A stretch of DNA of 44,682 bases, taken from Kordia sp964351775. Lineage in GTDB: Bacteria > Bacteroidota > Bacteroidia > Flavobacteriales > Flavobacteriaceae. Under the pieces are notes generated by a model. The model saw nothing but the letters and a program-made list of their open reading frames with translations, was not told the origin of the DNA and did not search any database. How positions within the stretch are numbered: the first letter of the stretch is position 1; every line of letters begins with the position of its first letter. Shown in pieces: positions 1 to 6,909 of the stretch. Location of the stretch: contig CAYGPQ010000031.1 of the NCBI GenBank assembly GCA_964351775.1, positions 1 to 44,682 of the forward strand, given 5' to 3'. A program made the translations under genes and the position numbers.

Positions 1-36
1 ATCTTTTTTTAATTCATTACCATTCGAATGATTTTA

Positions 37-66
37 TTGTTTTGTATTGTTATCTGTGTAGATTTG
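37..66 (+). promoter_or_regulatory. Bacteroidota-type sigma-A promoter
   Basis: A TTG (37-39) is followed after 19 nt by TAGATTTG (59-66), a perfect match to the Bacteroidota -33/-7 pattern (TTG, 17-23 nt, TAnnTTTG). The transcription start would fall near 73, about 12 nt before the ATG at 85. That argues against the upstream in-frame ATG at 28 as the translation start of the next gene. Confidence 0.55.
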
Positions 67-84
67 GGTATTTTTGAAGCCGAT

Positions 85-996
85 ATGAAATTTCAAACTG
101 AAAACATACCCATTCAAGAAATTCTACTCGATTTTTCTACAGATATTCGCCTGTTTATCAAACGTGAAGACTTGATACATCCGTTTGTTTCTGGGAATAA
201 ATTCAGGAAACTCAAGTTCAATCTGGCGGAAGCCAACAAAGAAAAACAAACCACGTTATTGACATTTGGTGGTGCATTTTCCAATCATATCGCGGCGGTT
301 GCTGCAGCTGGAAAATTACACAATTTTAAAACGATTGGAATTATCAGAGGAGAAGAATTAGTCACGAAAATTGACAGCAATCCAACCTTGCGTTTTGCCC
401 AAGAAAATGGTATGCAATTCAAATTTGTAACGAGAGAAAACTACAGAGAAAAGACAAGTTCCGAGTTTTTAGGACAATTAACACGCGAGTTCGGACGTTT
501 CTATTCGATACCTGAAGGTGGAACCAACGAGTTGGCGGTAAAAGGCTGCGCCGAAATCATCACGGAAACAGCACATTATTTTGATACGATTTGTTGTGCT
601 GTCGGAACTGGTGGAACCATTGCAGGAATCTGTCACGGAGCATTTTCACATCAACAAGTGCTAGGATTTCCAGCGTTGAAAGGCGATTTTTTACAGCAAG
701 AAATTGAGCAATATGTATCGAAAGACAATTGGAGGTTGATTCATGAGTATCATTTTGGTGGTTATGGAAAAGTCACGGAAGAGTTGGTACAGTTTATGAA
801 CACTTTTAAACAGCAGACCCAAATTCCGTTAGATCCAATTTATACAGGAAAAATGCTGTTTGGGATCATAGATTTAATCAAAAAAGGGCATTTTGCCAAA
901 CAAAACCGTATTTTAGCAATTCATTCTGGTGGTTTGCAAGGAATTGACGGCATGAACCAAAGACTAGAAAGAAAAGGACAAACAACGATTGTATAA
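85..996 (+). CDS. PLP-dependent 1-aminocyclopropane-1-carboxylate deaminase / D-cysteine desulfhydrase family protein
   Basis: A 303-aa cytoplasmic fold-type II PLP enzyme. The N-terminal part carries a KREDLIHP motif followed by SGNKFRKL, whose lysine is the expected PLP Schiff-base residue. A glycine-rich GGAFSNH substrate/cofactor loop follows, and a GTGGT phosphate-binding loop lies mid-protein. These are hallmarks of the ACC deaminase / D-cysteine desulfhydrase family. The substrate cannot be decided from sequence alone: many bacterial members act on D-cysteine rather than ACC. An in-frame ATG at 28 would add 19 residues, but the promoter at 37-66 lies inside that extension, so the start at 85 is preferred. 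The next gene begins 2 nt after the stop, so the two are probably co-transcribed. Confidence 0.88.
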   Translation: MKFQTENIPIQEILLDFSTDIRLFIKREDLIHPFVSGNKFRKLKFNLAEANKEKQTTLLTFGGAFSNHIAAVAAAGKLHNFKTIGIIRGEELVTKIDSNPTLRFAQENGMQFKFVTRENYREKTSSEFLGQLTREFGRFYSIPEGGTNELAVKGCAEIITETAHYFDTICCAVGTGGTIAGICHGAFSHQQVLGFPALKGDFLQQEIEQYVSKDNWRLIHEYHFGGYGKVTEELVQFMNTFKQQTQIPLDPIYTGKMLFGIIDLIKKGHFAKQNRILAIHSGGLQGIDGMNQRLERKGQTTIV

Positions 997-998
997 AC

Positions 999-1838
999 AT
1001 GAGGAACTATATTATTTATACACTTTTAGGATTATTTTTATTGGCGAGTTGTGGAACACAAAATCGCGTTTCTAAAACTTCTAAAAAAACGAAGAAAACT
1101 ACCCGAGTTGTAAAGACTACGCCTCCAGAAAAACCTGTTGAAGTTGTGACAACACCTCCAGAAGTTGAGGTGAAAGTCCCAAAAACTTCCAAAAAAACTT
1201 CCACCGAATTGTATATAGAAAAATACAGCGCTGTTGCCAAACAAGAAATGGAACGTCACGGAGTTCCAGCAAGTATCACACTAGCACAAGGAATTTTAGA
1301 ATCGGGTTCCGGGAATGGAGAATTGACGGTTCGTTCTAACAATCACTTTGGAATTAAGTGTCACAAAAGTTGGAAAGGAGAACGCGTATATCACGATGAT
1401 GACGAAGATCAAGAGTGTTTCCGTAAGTATGCAAATCCAATCTATTCATTTTCAGATCATTCATTATTCTTAACGGGAAGATCGCGGTATGCGTCTTTAT
1501 TCAAATTGCCAAAAGACGATTATAAAGCTTGGGCAAAAGGATTGCGAAAAGCAGGCTATGCTACCGATCGAAAATATCCACAGAAATTAATTTCACTCAT
1601 AGAGCGTTACGAATTATACAAATACGATGCAGAAGTTTTGGGTAAAAAACCAGAAGATGCAAAAAAAGTAACTTCACATAACGATCGGTACACCGTTTCT
1701 AAAGGCGATACATTGTACAGCATTGCGAGAAAGCATAAAGTAACGGTTGAAAAATTAAAATCTTTAAACGGATTGGAGAGCAATGAAATTTTTGAAGGTC
1801 AGGTATTGTTTGTAAAACCACTTCCGAAAGATTTTTAA
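999..1838 (+). CDS. Glucosaminidase-LysM cell-wall lipoprotein
   Basis: A 279-aa protein with a lipoprotein signal (hydrophobic LLGLFLLASC, lipobox Cys at about residue 18). A Lys/Thr/Pro-rich linker follows (about 25-70). The central domain resembles the flagellar FlgJ/Mnd-type N-acetylglucosaminidase fold (about 75-205): ITLAQGILESGSG holds the catalytic glutamate, and NNHFGIKCH and YATDRKYPQKL are further family motifs. The C-terminus is a single LysM peptidoglycan-binding module (about 231-275, YTVSKGDTLYSIARKH). Expected role: peptidoglycan trimming in the periplasm, anchored to a membrane. It starts 2 nt after the preceding gene and is followed after 25 nt by hemL on the same strand. 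I know no functional link among the three. Confidence 0.88.
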   Translation: MRNYIIYTLLGLFLLASCGTQNRVSKTSKKTKKTTRVVKTTPPEKPVEVVTTPPEVEVKVPKTSKKTSTELYIEKYSAVAKQEMERHGVPASITLAQGILESGSGNGELTVRSNNHFGIKCHKSWKGERVYHDDDEDQECFRKYANPIYSFSDHSLFLTGRSRYASLFKLPKDDYKAWAKGLRKAGYATDRKYPQKLISLIERYELYKYDAEVLGKKPEDAKKVTSHNDRYTVSKGDTLYSIARKHKVTVEKLKSLNGLESNEIFEGQVLFVKPLPKDF

Positions 1839-1863
1839 TCACTAAAAAACATACAAATTACAG

Positions 1864-3147
1864 ATGGAATATAAACGTAGCAGCGCGTTATTTGCGGAAG
1901 CACAAAAAGTGATTCCTGGTGGCGTAAACTCACCTGTTCGTGCATTCAAAGCCGTTGGCGGCACACCAATTTTTGTAAAAGAAGCAAAAGGCGCTTACAT
2001 TACTGATGAAGACGGTAAACAATATATAGAATATATCAATTCTTGGGGTCCCATGATTTTGGGACATGCGTACAAACCTGTCATTGATGCCGTTATTGAT
2101 AAAGCTAAAAAAGGAACTTCCTTTGGAATGCCAACCGAGATTGAAACTCAAATTGCAGCATTGGCCGTTTCCATGGTGCCAAATATTGACATGATTCGTT
2201 TTGTGAATAGCGGAACAGAGGCGTGTATGAGTGCCGTTCGTTTGGCACGAGGATATACTGGAAAAGATAAACTCATCAAGTTTGCGGGTTGTTATCATGG
2301 ACATAGTGATTCGTTTTTGATTCAAGCAGGAAGTGGCGCAGTGACGTTTGGAACTCCAAATAGTCCGGGTGTAACCGCAGGAACCGCCAAAGATACTTTA
2401 TTGGCTCGCTTTAACGATTTGGACAATGTAAAAGAGATTATTGCACAGAATGAAGGTGAAATTTCGTGTATTATTATAGAACCTGTGGCAGGAAATATGG
2501 GGTGTATTCCGCCAGCAGCAGGATTTTTAGAAGGATTACGCACTTTATGTGACGCACACAATATATTATTAGTGTTTGATGAAGTTATGACAGGATTCAG
2601 ATTGGCTAAAGGAGGCGTACAAGAACTCTTTGGTGTCAAGGCTGACATTGTATGTTTTGGAAAAGTAATTGGCGGAGGATTGCCTGTCGGAGCTTTTGCA
2701 GCGCGTAAAGAAATCATGGAATATTTAGCACCCACCGGACCTGTATATCAAGCGGGAACATTGAGTGGAAATCCATTGGCAATGGCTGCAGGATTGGCGA
2801 TGTTACAAGAGTTGAACAAAGGAAATGTTTTTCAGAGTTTACAAGAGAAAACCGAATATTTACATAAAGGAATTGCAAAAGTACTCACGGAAGCTGGCGT
2901 GACACATCAAATTAACCGAATTGGTTCGATGATTTCAGTACATTTTTGTGCAGCACCTGTGATTGATTTTGCTTCTGCAGCCAAAGGAAATAACGATTCG
3001 TTTAAGAAGTTTTTCCACGGATTGTTAGACCGAGGAGTTTATATTGCGCCATCGGCTTTTGAAACTTGGTTTTTGTCAGATGCGTTGTCTTATGAAGATT
3101 TAGACAAAACCATTCAAGCTATTAAAGAAATTGCAAAAGATTTGTAA
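1864..3147 (+). CDS. hemL: Glutamate-1-semialdehyde 2,1-aminomutase
   Basis: A 427-aa PLP enzyme that converts glutamate-1-semialdehyde to 5-aminolevulinate in the C5 heme pathway. Its length matches the family (about 430 aa). Visible motifs include the N-terminal PGGVNSPVRAF, the class III aminotransferase NSGTEA and CYHGHSD motifs, FDEVMTGFR, and the PLP-binding lysine K267 in CFGKVIGGGLP. TLSGNPLAMAAG is also typical. It is the third gene of a tightly spaced plus-strand group and is followed by a strong hairpin terminator. Nothing looks truncated or unusual. Assignment is confident because GSAM-specific motifs, not only class III aminotransferase motifs, are present. Confidence 0.97.
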   Translation: MEYKRSSALFAEAQKVIPGGVNSPVRAFKAVGGTPIFVKEAKGAYITDEDGKQYIEYINSWGPMILGHAYKPVIDAVIDKAKKGTSFGMPTEIETQIAALAVSMVPNIDMIRFVNSGTEACMSAVRLARGYTGKDKLIKFAGCYHGHSDSFLIQAGSGAVTFGTPNSPGVTAGTAKDTLLARFNDLDNVKEIIAQNEGEISCIIIEPVAGNMGCIPPAAGFLEGLRTLCDAHNILLVFDEVMTGFRLAKGGVQELFGVKADIVCFGKVIGGGLPVGAFAARKEIMEYLAPTGPVYQAGTLSGNPLAMAAGLAMLQELNKGNVFQSLQEKTEYLHKGIAKVLTEAGVTHQINRIGSMISVHFCAAPVIDFASAAKGNNDSFKKFFHGLLDRGVYIAPSAFETWFLSDALSYEDLDKTIQAIKEIAKDL

Positions 3148-3201
3148 GGAGTATTCAATATCAAATTTTATTCGAATAGATATATAGAAAAATATGCGCA
3201 T

Positions 3202-3233
3202 AAAAAAACTCGGCATATAGCCGAGTTTTTTTT
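3202..3233. terminator. Bidirectional rho-independent terminator
   Basis: CTCGGC (3209-3214), a 5-nt loop, then GCCGAG (3220-3225), with an A run on the left and eight T on the right. It sits between hemL (plus) and the convergent small secreted protein gene (minus) and can serve both. Confidence 0.85.
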
Positions 3234-3252
3234 GATATGTTGAGGCTGAATT

Positions 3253-3588
3253 TTATTGTTCTCCAGCACCTATAATTTTCTTTTCTCTCATTCTATCTTT
3301 TTCATTAGACTTATCGAATTCTACTTTTTGTGCGGGTTGTAAAACAGCACCAATCTTTTTTCTTAGGAGTTGAAGTTCAGAAATATCTCCATTGCCTTCT
3401 TTTTTCTCATAAGCTAAGTAAATTTCATATACTTGTTTTACTTGTGGAGTCGTAAGTTCTAGTAATTTTTCTAATGCGATTGTTTTGTTCTTTGCTTTCA
3501 ACTCAGGAGAATTATCTTGTGCTGTAGCTGATTGAACTCCTAAAAACAATACACATATAAAAGTGAGTAATAAACTATATTTTTTCAT
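3253..3588 (-). CDS. Small secreted helical protein (Spy/LTxxQ-like size class)
   Basis: A 111-aa protein with a signal peptide (MKKYSLLLTFICVLFLGVQS, cleavage probably after ATA-QD at about residue 23). The remainder is charged and predicted helical. It includes a leucine-rich segment (KLLELTTPQVKQVYEIYLAYEKKE), and near the C-terminus LQPAQKVEFDK resembles the LTxxQ repeat of the Spy/CpxP group, where a Q-x-x-x-F/Y pattern is common. Likely periplasmic. The family link is weak and based on composition and pattern only; the function is unknown. The next gene in transcription direction is convergent hemL. The upstream neighbour on the same strand has the same architecture, which suggests related roles. 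Confidence 0.75.
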   Translation of the reverse strand: MKKYSLLLTFICVLFLGVQSATAQDNSPELKAKNKTIALEKLLELTTPQVKQVYEIYLAYEKKEGNGDISELQLLRKKIGAVLQPAQKVEFDKSNEKDRMREKKIIGAGEQ

Positions 3589-3650
3589 AACTATTGGTTG
3601 GTGTTAGCTGAATAATAACTCAATAATACTAAAATTGTAGAGAAATAACA

Positions 3651-3680
3651 AAAAAGAGAAGCTTTTTAACTTCTCTTTTC
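3651..3680 (-). terminator. Rho-independent terminator
   Basis: AAAAAGAGAAG and CTTCTCTTTT flank an 8-nt loop, a few bases beyond the stop of the 154-aa secreted protein gene. Read on the minus strand the hairpin ends in a T run. Confidence 0.75.
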
Positions 3681-3688
3681 TTGAATTA

Positions 3689-4153
3689 TTATTTATTGTC
3701 TTCGTGCATTCCTTTCTTACCTCGTTTTCTTTTGCCTTTGTGTGCGTGCATTTTCTCCCATTTTTCATATTGGTCTGCGGTTAGAATTTCTTTCATACTT
3801 TTTTTGAAAGCAATTTTAGCGTCCAATTGTGCATTCATCATCGCATACTTTTCTTCTTTCGTTGGCTTTTCCTTTTTTTCTTTTTTTGCTTCTCGAAGTT
3901 CCATGTGCTGCTTTCTCACTTTTGCGGCTTCGGTATGTAAGACCAATACTCTTTTTTGTTGATTTTCTGATAAATCGAGCGCAAGCGTCATTTTTTTCGT
4001 TTGCAATTGCGCCATTTGTTCAGGAGAAAGGTCTTTCATAAATTCCTTCCCTTTTTCCTTTCGCATTTCTTTTCGATCTGTTTTGTCAGTTCCTTCCTGT
4101 GCCGCTATATGTAGTGTGCATAATATAGCGAGTGCATAAATGATATTTTTCAT
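3689..4153 (-). CDS. Spy/CpxP-like (LTxxQ) secreted helical protein
   Basis: A 154-aa protein from the ATG at 4153. A longer reading from 4189 adds 12 polar residues before the signal peptide and is unlikely. The signal peptide is MKNIIYALAILCTLHIAAQ. The mature part is extremely rich in Lys and Glu. It carries LSPEQMAQLQTKKMTLALDL and LSENQQKRV near the N-terminus, then ILTADQYEKWEKMHAH near the C-terminus. These recurrent L(S/T)xxQ patterns are typical of the Spy/CpxP/ZraP group of periplasmic chaperones and stress-sensing proteins. The tail is basic (KGKRKRGKKG). The exact function is not known. A similar protein lies at 37061-37450. Confidence 0.8.
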   Translation of the reverse strand: MKNIIYALAILCTLHIAAQEGTDKTDRKEMRKEKGKEFMKDLSPEQMAQLQTKKMTLALDLSENQQKRVLVLHTEAAKVRKQHMELREAKKEKKEKPTKEEKYAMMNAQLDAKIAFKKSMKEILTADQYEKWEKMHAHKGKRKRGKKGMHEDNK

Positions 4154-4325
4154 GTCTTTTGTGTTAAGATTTGGATGTAAGACTTGCACGATGTCCGAAG
4201 GTTTAATGCTAATTTTATTTTGGGAATTGTTTAACAGTGTTTGGGTAACCTTTAAGCTGACTTACTTAGAGTTTTCAAGAATATGAATATCGCCAGAAAT
4301 ATTGCTAATACCATTAAATTCAGTG

Positions 4326-4390
4326 TTTTAGCCTAAATTCTAAAAATACTACGATATTTTTTATACTCATTTCTTGTAAAAATAGCTAAT
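4326..4390 (-). mobile_element. Tail remnant of RAYT family A fragment
   Basis: This stretch matches the 3' part of the two longer family-A remnants (8318-8452 and 9966-10082), including the bases encoding FTRNEYKKY on the minus strand. It breaks off abruptly at 4390, where a family-B REP end (CCGCGCTATCGGG, 4391-4403) begins. It is non-coding debris of a REP-associated tyrosine transposase. Confidence 0.6.
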
Positions 4391-4482
4391 CCGCGCTATC
4401 GGGGTCTTTGTATTTTGTTGACATTTATTACGTTGTTGTACTACTTTTTTGTCTGCACGGACTGTAAGTCCGCGCTATCGGG
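4391..4482 (-). mobile_element. RAYT family B 5' fragment with REP hairpin
   Basis: On the minus strand an ATG at 4424 begins MSTKYK, the start of the second RAYT family seen in this window, but only a few codons remain. Upstream of it lies a REP hairpin, CGGACT-GTA-AGTCCG (4458-4472), followed by CGCTATCGGG. The string CCGCGCTATCGGG occurs at both ends of the unit (4391-4403 and 4470-4482), so this is a short non-autonomous REP-bounded unit. It ends inside the truncated immunity gene at 4475-4573. Confidence 0.65.
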
Positions 4483-4573
4483 TTTCATTAATCATTAATT
4501 CATAACTTGATTCCTCCTCTATTTTCTTTAAATACTTCTCTGCTATCTCTAGCATGTCTTTGTCAGTTAACAT
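4475..4573 (-). pseudogene. Truncated Imm35-like immunity gene cut by a REP
   Basis: The first 30 codons match the array paralogues (MLTDKDMLEIAEKYLKKIEEE then ELMIN), closest to the 110-aa copy at 5827-6159. The reading frame then runs straight into the REP-B sequence and stops after about 32 residues. It is the last member of the minus-strand immunity array and almost certainly non-functional. It shows that REP/RAYT units have cut into the array. Confidence 0.75.
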
Positions 4574-4585
4574 TTTTACAACTAT

Positions 4586-4942
4586 TTATTCATGACTATA
4601 CCTATCCTCATCAGGATACCAAAAAGAATGTAATGATGTTACGTAATTACTATTTTTGTAATCTTCATATTGTTGTTCATAATGATAATGGGTTCCAAAA
4701 CGTAAAACCCTACGGCGTTCTTTTTCTACTAAAAAAGGTGAGGCATTTATTGCATATTTACGATCCAATGTTTCGGAAAAAAGTTTAATACCAAAATGAA
4801 AAATATTGCCAAGTGGTTTTTTAATTGTTCTATTGATCATTAATTCATGGCTGTTTTCTTCTCCCAATTCTTGGGCTTTTTCTTCCTCCATTTTCTTTAA
4901 ATATTTCTCTGCTATTTCTAGCATTTCTTTGTCAGTTAACAT
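4586..4942 (-). CDS. Imm35-like immunity protein, array copy 1
   Basis: A 118-aa acidic, cytoplasmic protein with no signal peptide. The N-terminal helix (MLTDKEMLEIAEKYLKKMEEE) is followed by a beta-rich core with KKPLGNIFHF, LDRKYAINASPFLVEKERRRV and FGTHYHYEQQYEDY. This pattern (aromatic strand, then a small-residue turn before a PF/P-L-V-x-K strand, then G-T and a downstream helix) resembles the Imm35 immunity family as I remember it. It is the most downstream intact member of a tandem array of paralogues that follows the papain-like toxin gene. Inferred role: neutralising the cognate or a related toxin tip by direct binding. Confidence 0.8.
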   Translation of the reverse strand: MLTDKEMLEIAEKYLKKMEEEKAQELGEENSHELMINRTIKKPLGNIFHFGIKLFSETLDRKYAINASPFLVEKERRRVLRFGTHYHYEQQYEDYKNSNYVTSLHSFWYPDEDRYSHE

Positions 4943-4954
4943 TTTTACAACTAT

Positions 4955-5190
4955 TTATTCATGACTAAACCGATCTTCATCAGGATACCAAAAAGTATCT
5001 AGCGCTGTTTGTAAATTTCCATTTTTATAATCTTCATATTGTAATTCATAATAATAATGAGTGCCAAAATGTAAAACCCTACGACGTTCATTTTCTACTA
5101 AAAAAGGTGAGGCGTTTATTGCATATTTAGGATCTAATGTTTCGGAAAAAAGTTTAATACCAAAATGAAAAATATTGCCAAGTGGTTTTT
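4955..5190 (-). CDS. Imm35-like immunity protein, array copy 2, C-terminal part (runs into assembly gap)
   Basis: The C-terminal 78 codons of a paralogue, ending in the same DTFWYPDEDRFSH-type tail as the neighbours. The frame runs into the N gap at 5191. The final 55 nt before the gap are identical to the 55 nt after it (5291-5345). Joining 4955-5190 directly to 5346-5466 gives exactly 357 nt, an intact 118-aa reading frame of the same size as copies 1, 5 and 6. The two partial entries either side of the gap are therefore probably one gene. Confidence 0.75.
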
Positions 5191-5290
5191 NNNNNNNNNN
5201 NNNNNNNNNNNNNNNNNNNNNNNNNNNNNNNNNNNNNNNNNNNNNNNNNNNNNNNNNNNNNNNNNNNNNNNNNNNNNNNNNNNNNNNNNN
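5191..5290. other. Assembly gap (100 N) with 55-nt overlap on both sides
   Basis: A run of exactly 100 N, a conventional placeholder length. The flanks 5136-5190 and 5291-5345 are identical, which is what contig ends sharing a k-mer overlap look like. The real sequence may be contiguous here, or may hold further whole immunity copies. Confidence 0.9.
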
Positions 5291-5466
5291 AATGTTTCGG
5301 AAAAAAGTTTAATACCAAAATGAAAAATATTGCCAAGTGGTTTTTTAATTGTTCTATTGATCATTAATTCATGGCTGTTTTCTTCTCCCAATTCTTGGGC
5401 TTTTTCTTCCTCCATTTTCTTTAAATATTTTTTTGCTATTTCTAGCATATCTTTGTCTGTTAGCAT
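5291..5466 (-). CDS. Imm35-like immunity protein, N-terminal part (runs into assembly gap)
   Basis: The N-terminal 58 codons (MLTDKDMLEIAKKYLKKMEEE to GIKLFSET) of an array paralogue, truncated by the N gap. It is nearly identical to copy 1 in this part. It starts 6 nt after the stop of the divergent copy at 5473-5814. See the C-terminal part at 4955-5190: removing the gap and one copy of the 55-nt overlap fuses the two into one intact gene. Confidence 0.75.
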
Positions 5467-5472
5467 AGTTTA

Positions 5473-5814
5473 TTATTTATGACTAAATCGGTCTTCGTAT
5501 GGATACCAAAAAGTATCAAGCGCGGGTACAAAAGTTCCTTTTTCATACGCCTCTAATTGGGACTCTAATGACCCTGCAGTACCAAATTGAACAATCCTAT
5601 GTTTATCTTTTTCCACTAAAAAAGGGGCGCTTCCAAAAACTGAATCCCTTACATTTCCTGTTTCGAGGTATTTCTTGTAATCAAAATAGTAAATATTACC
5701 ATACGGTTTTTTAATAGTTAGTTCTGGTAGAATCAAAAAAACATCATCTAAAGATCCATTTATTCTTTCTAAATATTGATCTGCTATTTCTAGCATTTCT
5801 TTGTCTGTTAGCAT
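5473..5814 (-). CDS. Imm35-like immunity protein, divergent array copy 3
   Basis: A 113-aa paralogue that keeps the array's N-terminal MLTDKEMLEIADQYLERI and the C-terminal DTFWYPYEDRFSHK but is clearly divergent in between. It has KKPYGNIYYFDYKKYLETGN, FGSAPFLVEKDKHRIVQFGT and LESQLEAYEKGTF. This copy most resembles what I recall of Imm35 (YFDYKKYLETG ... GSAPFLVEK ... FGTAGSLESQL), which anchors the family assignment of the whole array. The conserved ends with a divergent centre suggest that the middle contacts the variable toxin. It is tightly packed with neighbours (6-14 nt). Confidence 0.82.
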   Translation of the reverse strand: MLTDKEMLEIADQYLERINGSLDDVFLILPELTIKKPYGNIYYFDYKKYLETGNVRDSVFGSAPFLVEKDKHRIVQFGTAGSLESQLEAYEKGTFVPALDTFWYPYEDRFSHK

Positions 5815-5826
5815 TTTTACAACTAT

Positions 5827-6159
5827 TTATTCATGACTAAACCGATCTTCATCAGGATACCAAAAAGTATCTAACGCTGTTTGTAAATTTCCATTTTTAT
5901 AATCTTCATATTGTAATTCATAATGATAATGGGATCCAAAATGTAAAACCCTACGACGTTCTTTTTCTACTAAAAAAGGTGTAGCGTTTGATGAATATTT
6001 AGGGTCTAATGTTTCAAAAAAAAGCTTAGTAGTAAAATAATAAACATTGCCAAGTGGTTTTTTAATGGTTTTATTAATCATTAATTCATAACCTGATTCC
6101 TCCTCTATTTTTTTTAAATACTTCTCTGCTATCCCTAGCATATCTTTGTCTGTTAGCAT
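5827..6159 (-). CDS. Imm35-like immunity protein, array copy 4
   Basis: A 110-aa paralogue with a shorter linker after the first helix: KKIEEESGYELMINK replaces the KMEEEKAQELGEE version. The rest follows the array pattern, with KKPLGNVYYF, LDPKYSSNATPFLVEKERRRV, FGSHYHYELQYEDYKNGN and a DTFWYPDEDRFSH end. The truncated copy at 4475-4573 is closest to this one. No signal peptide, cytoplasmic. It starts 12 nt downstream of copy 3 in coordinates, so it precedes copy 3 in transcription. Confidence 0.82.
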   Translation of the reverse strand: MLTDKDMLGIAEKYLKKIEEESGYELMINKTIKKPLGNVYYFTTKLFFETLDPKYSSNATPFLVEKERRRVLHFGSHYHYELQYEDYKNGNLQTALDTFWYPDEDRFSHE

Positions 6160-6170
6160 TATATAACTAT

Positions 6171-6527
6171 TTATTCATGACTATATCTATCTTCATCAGG
6201 ATACCAAAAAGAATGTAATGATGTTACGTAATCCCCATTTTTATAATCTTCATATTGTTGATCAGAATCATAATGGGTTCCAAAATGTAAAACCCTGCGA
6301 TGTTCTTTTTCTACTAAAAAGGGTGAGGCGATGATGGAATACTTAGGGTCTAATGTTTCGTAAAAAAGTTTAATACAGAAATAATAAACATTTCCAAGAG
6401 GTTTTTCAACGGTTTTATGGATCATTAATTCATTAAATGTTTCTTGCCCTAGTTCTTGGGCTTTTTCTTGCTCCATTTTCTTTAAATATTTCTCTGCTAT
6501 TTCTAGCATTTCTTTGTCTGTTAGCAT
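6171..6527 (-). CDS. Imm35-like immunity protein, array copy 5
   Basis: A 118-aa paralogue. It has the common first helix (MLTDKEMLEIAEKYLKKMEQE), a QELGQETFNELMI linker shared with copy 6, then EKPLGNVYYF, LDPKYSIIASPFLVEKEHRRV, FGTHYDSDQQYEDYKNGDY and an HSFWYPDEDRYSH end. Differences from copy 6 concentrate in the central strands. The gene spacing of 11 nt to each neighbour implies one transcript for toxin and array. Confidence 0.82.
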   Translation of the reverse strand: MLTDKEMLEIAEKYLKKMEQEKAQELGQETFNELMIHKTVEKPLGNVYYFCIKLFYETLDPKYSIIASPFLVEKEHRRVLHFGTHYDSDQQYEDYKNGDYVTSLHSFWYPDEDRYSHE

Positions 6528-6538
6528 TATATAAGTAT

Positions 6539-6895
6539 TTATTCATGGCTATAACGATCTTCATCAGGATACCAAAAAGAATGTAATGATGTTACGTAAT
6601 CCCCATTTTTATAATCTTCATATTGTTGTTCAGCATGATAATGAGTCCCAAAATGTAAAACCCTACGGCGATCTTTTTCTACTAAAAAAGGCGAGTAGTT
6701 TATTGCATATTTAGGATCTAATGTTTCTTGAAAAAGTCTAATGCCGAAATCATAAACATTGCCAAGAGGTTTTTTAGTTGTTTCTGTGATCATTAATTCA
6801 TGAAATGTTTCTTGCCCCAATTCTTGGGCTTTTTCTTCTTCCATTTTCTTTAAATATTTCTTTGCTATTTCTAGCATGTCTTTGTCTGTTAGCAT
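6539..6895 (-). CDS. Imm35-like immunity protein, array copy 6 (toxin-proximal)
   Basis: A 118-aa paralogue directly after the papain-like toxin gene (14 nt). In polymorphic toxin loci the gene immediately downstream of the toxin is normally its cognate immunity gene, so this copy is the best candidate partner. It has MLTDKDMLEIAKKYLKKMEEE, KKPLGNVYDFGIRLFQETLDPKY, INYSPFLVEKDRRRV, FGTHYHAEQQYEDY and HSFWYPDEDRYSH. The remaining copies are probably immunity to related toxin variants. Confidence 0.84.
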   Translation of the reverse strand: MLTDKDMLEIAKKYLKKMEEEKAQELGQETFHELMITETTKKPLGNVYDFGIRLFQETLDPKYAINYSPFLVEKDRRRVLHFGTHYHAEQQYEDYKNGDYVTSLHSFWYPDEDRYSHE

Positions 6896-6909
6896 ATTTA
6901 TAGCTTTTA

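Noticed and set aside
28..84. Upstream ATG at 28 as the start of the ACC-deaminase-like gene
   Set aside because: A good TTG-19-TAGATTTG promoter lies at 37-66, so transcripts would begin downstream of that codon; the extra residues do not resemble the family.
2322..2735. 137-aa minus-strand frame within hemL
   Set aside because: Antisense shadow of a highly conserved enzyme gene; codon use and residues are not protein-like.
5134..5466. A continuous 110-aa frame spanning the N gap
   Set aside because: The gap length is a placeholder, and the frame after it reads a shifted version of the paralogue; only the N-terminal 58 codons are credible.
4475..6895. CRISPR-like or non-coding repeat from the regular 360-nt periodicity
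   Set aside because: The periodic units are open reading frames encoding paralogous proteins, not short repeats with spacers.
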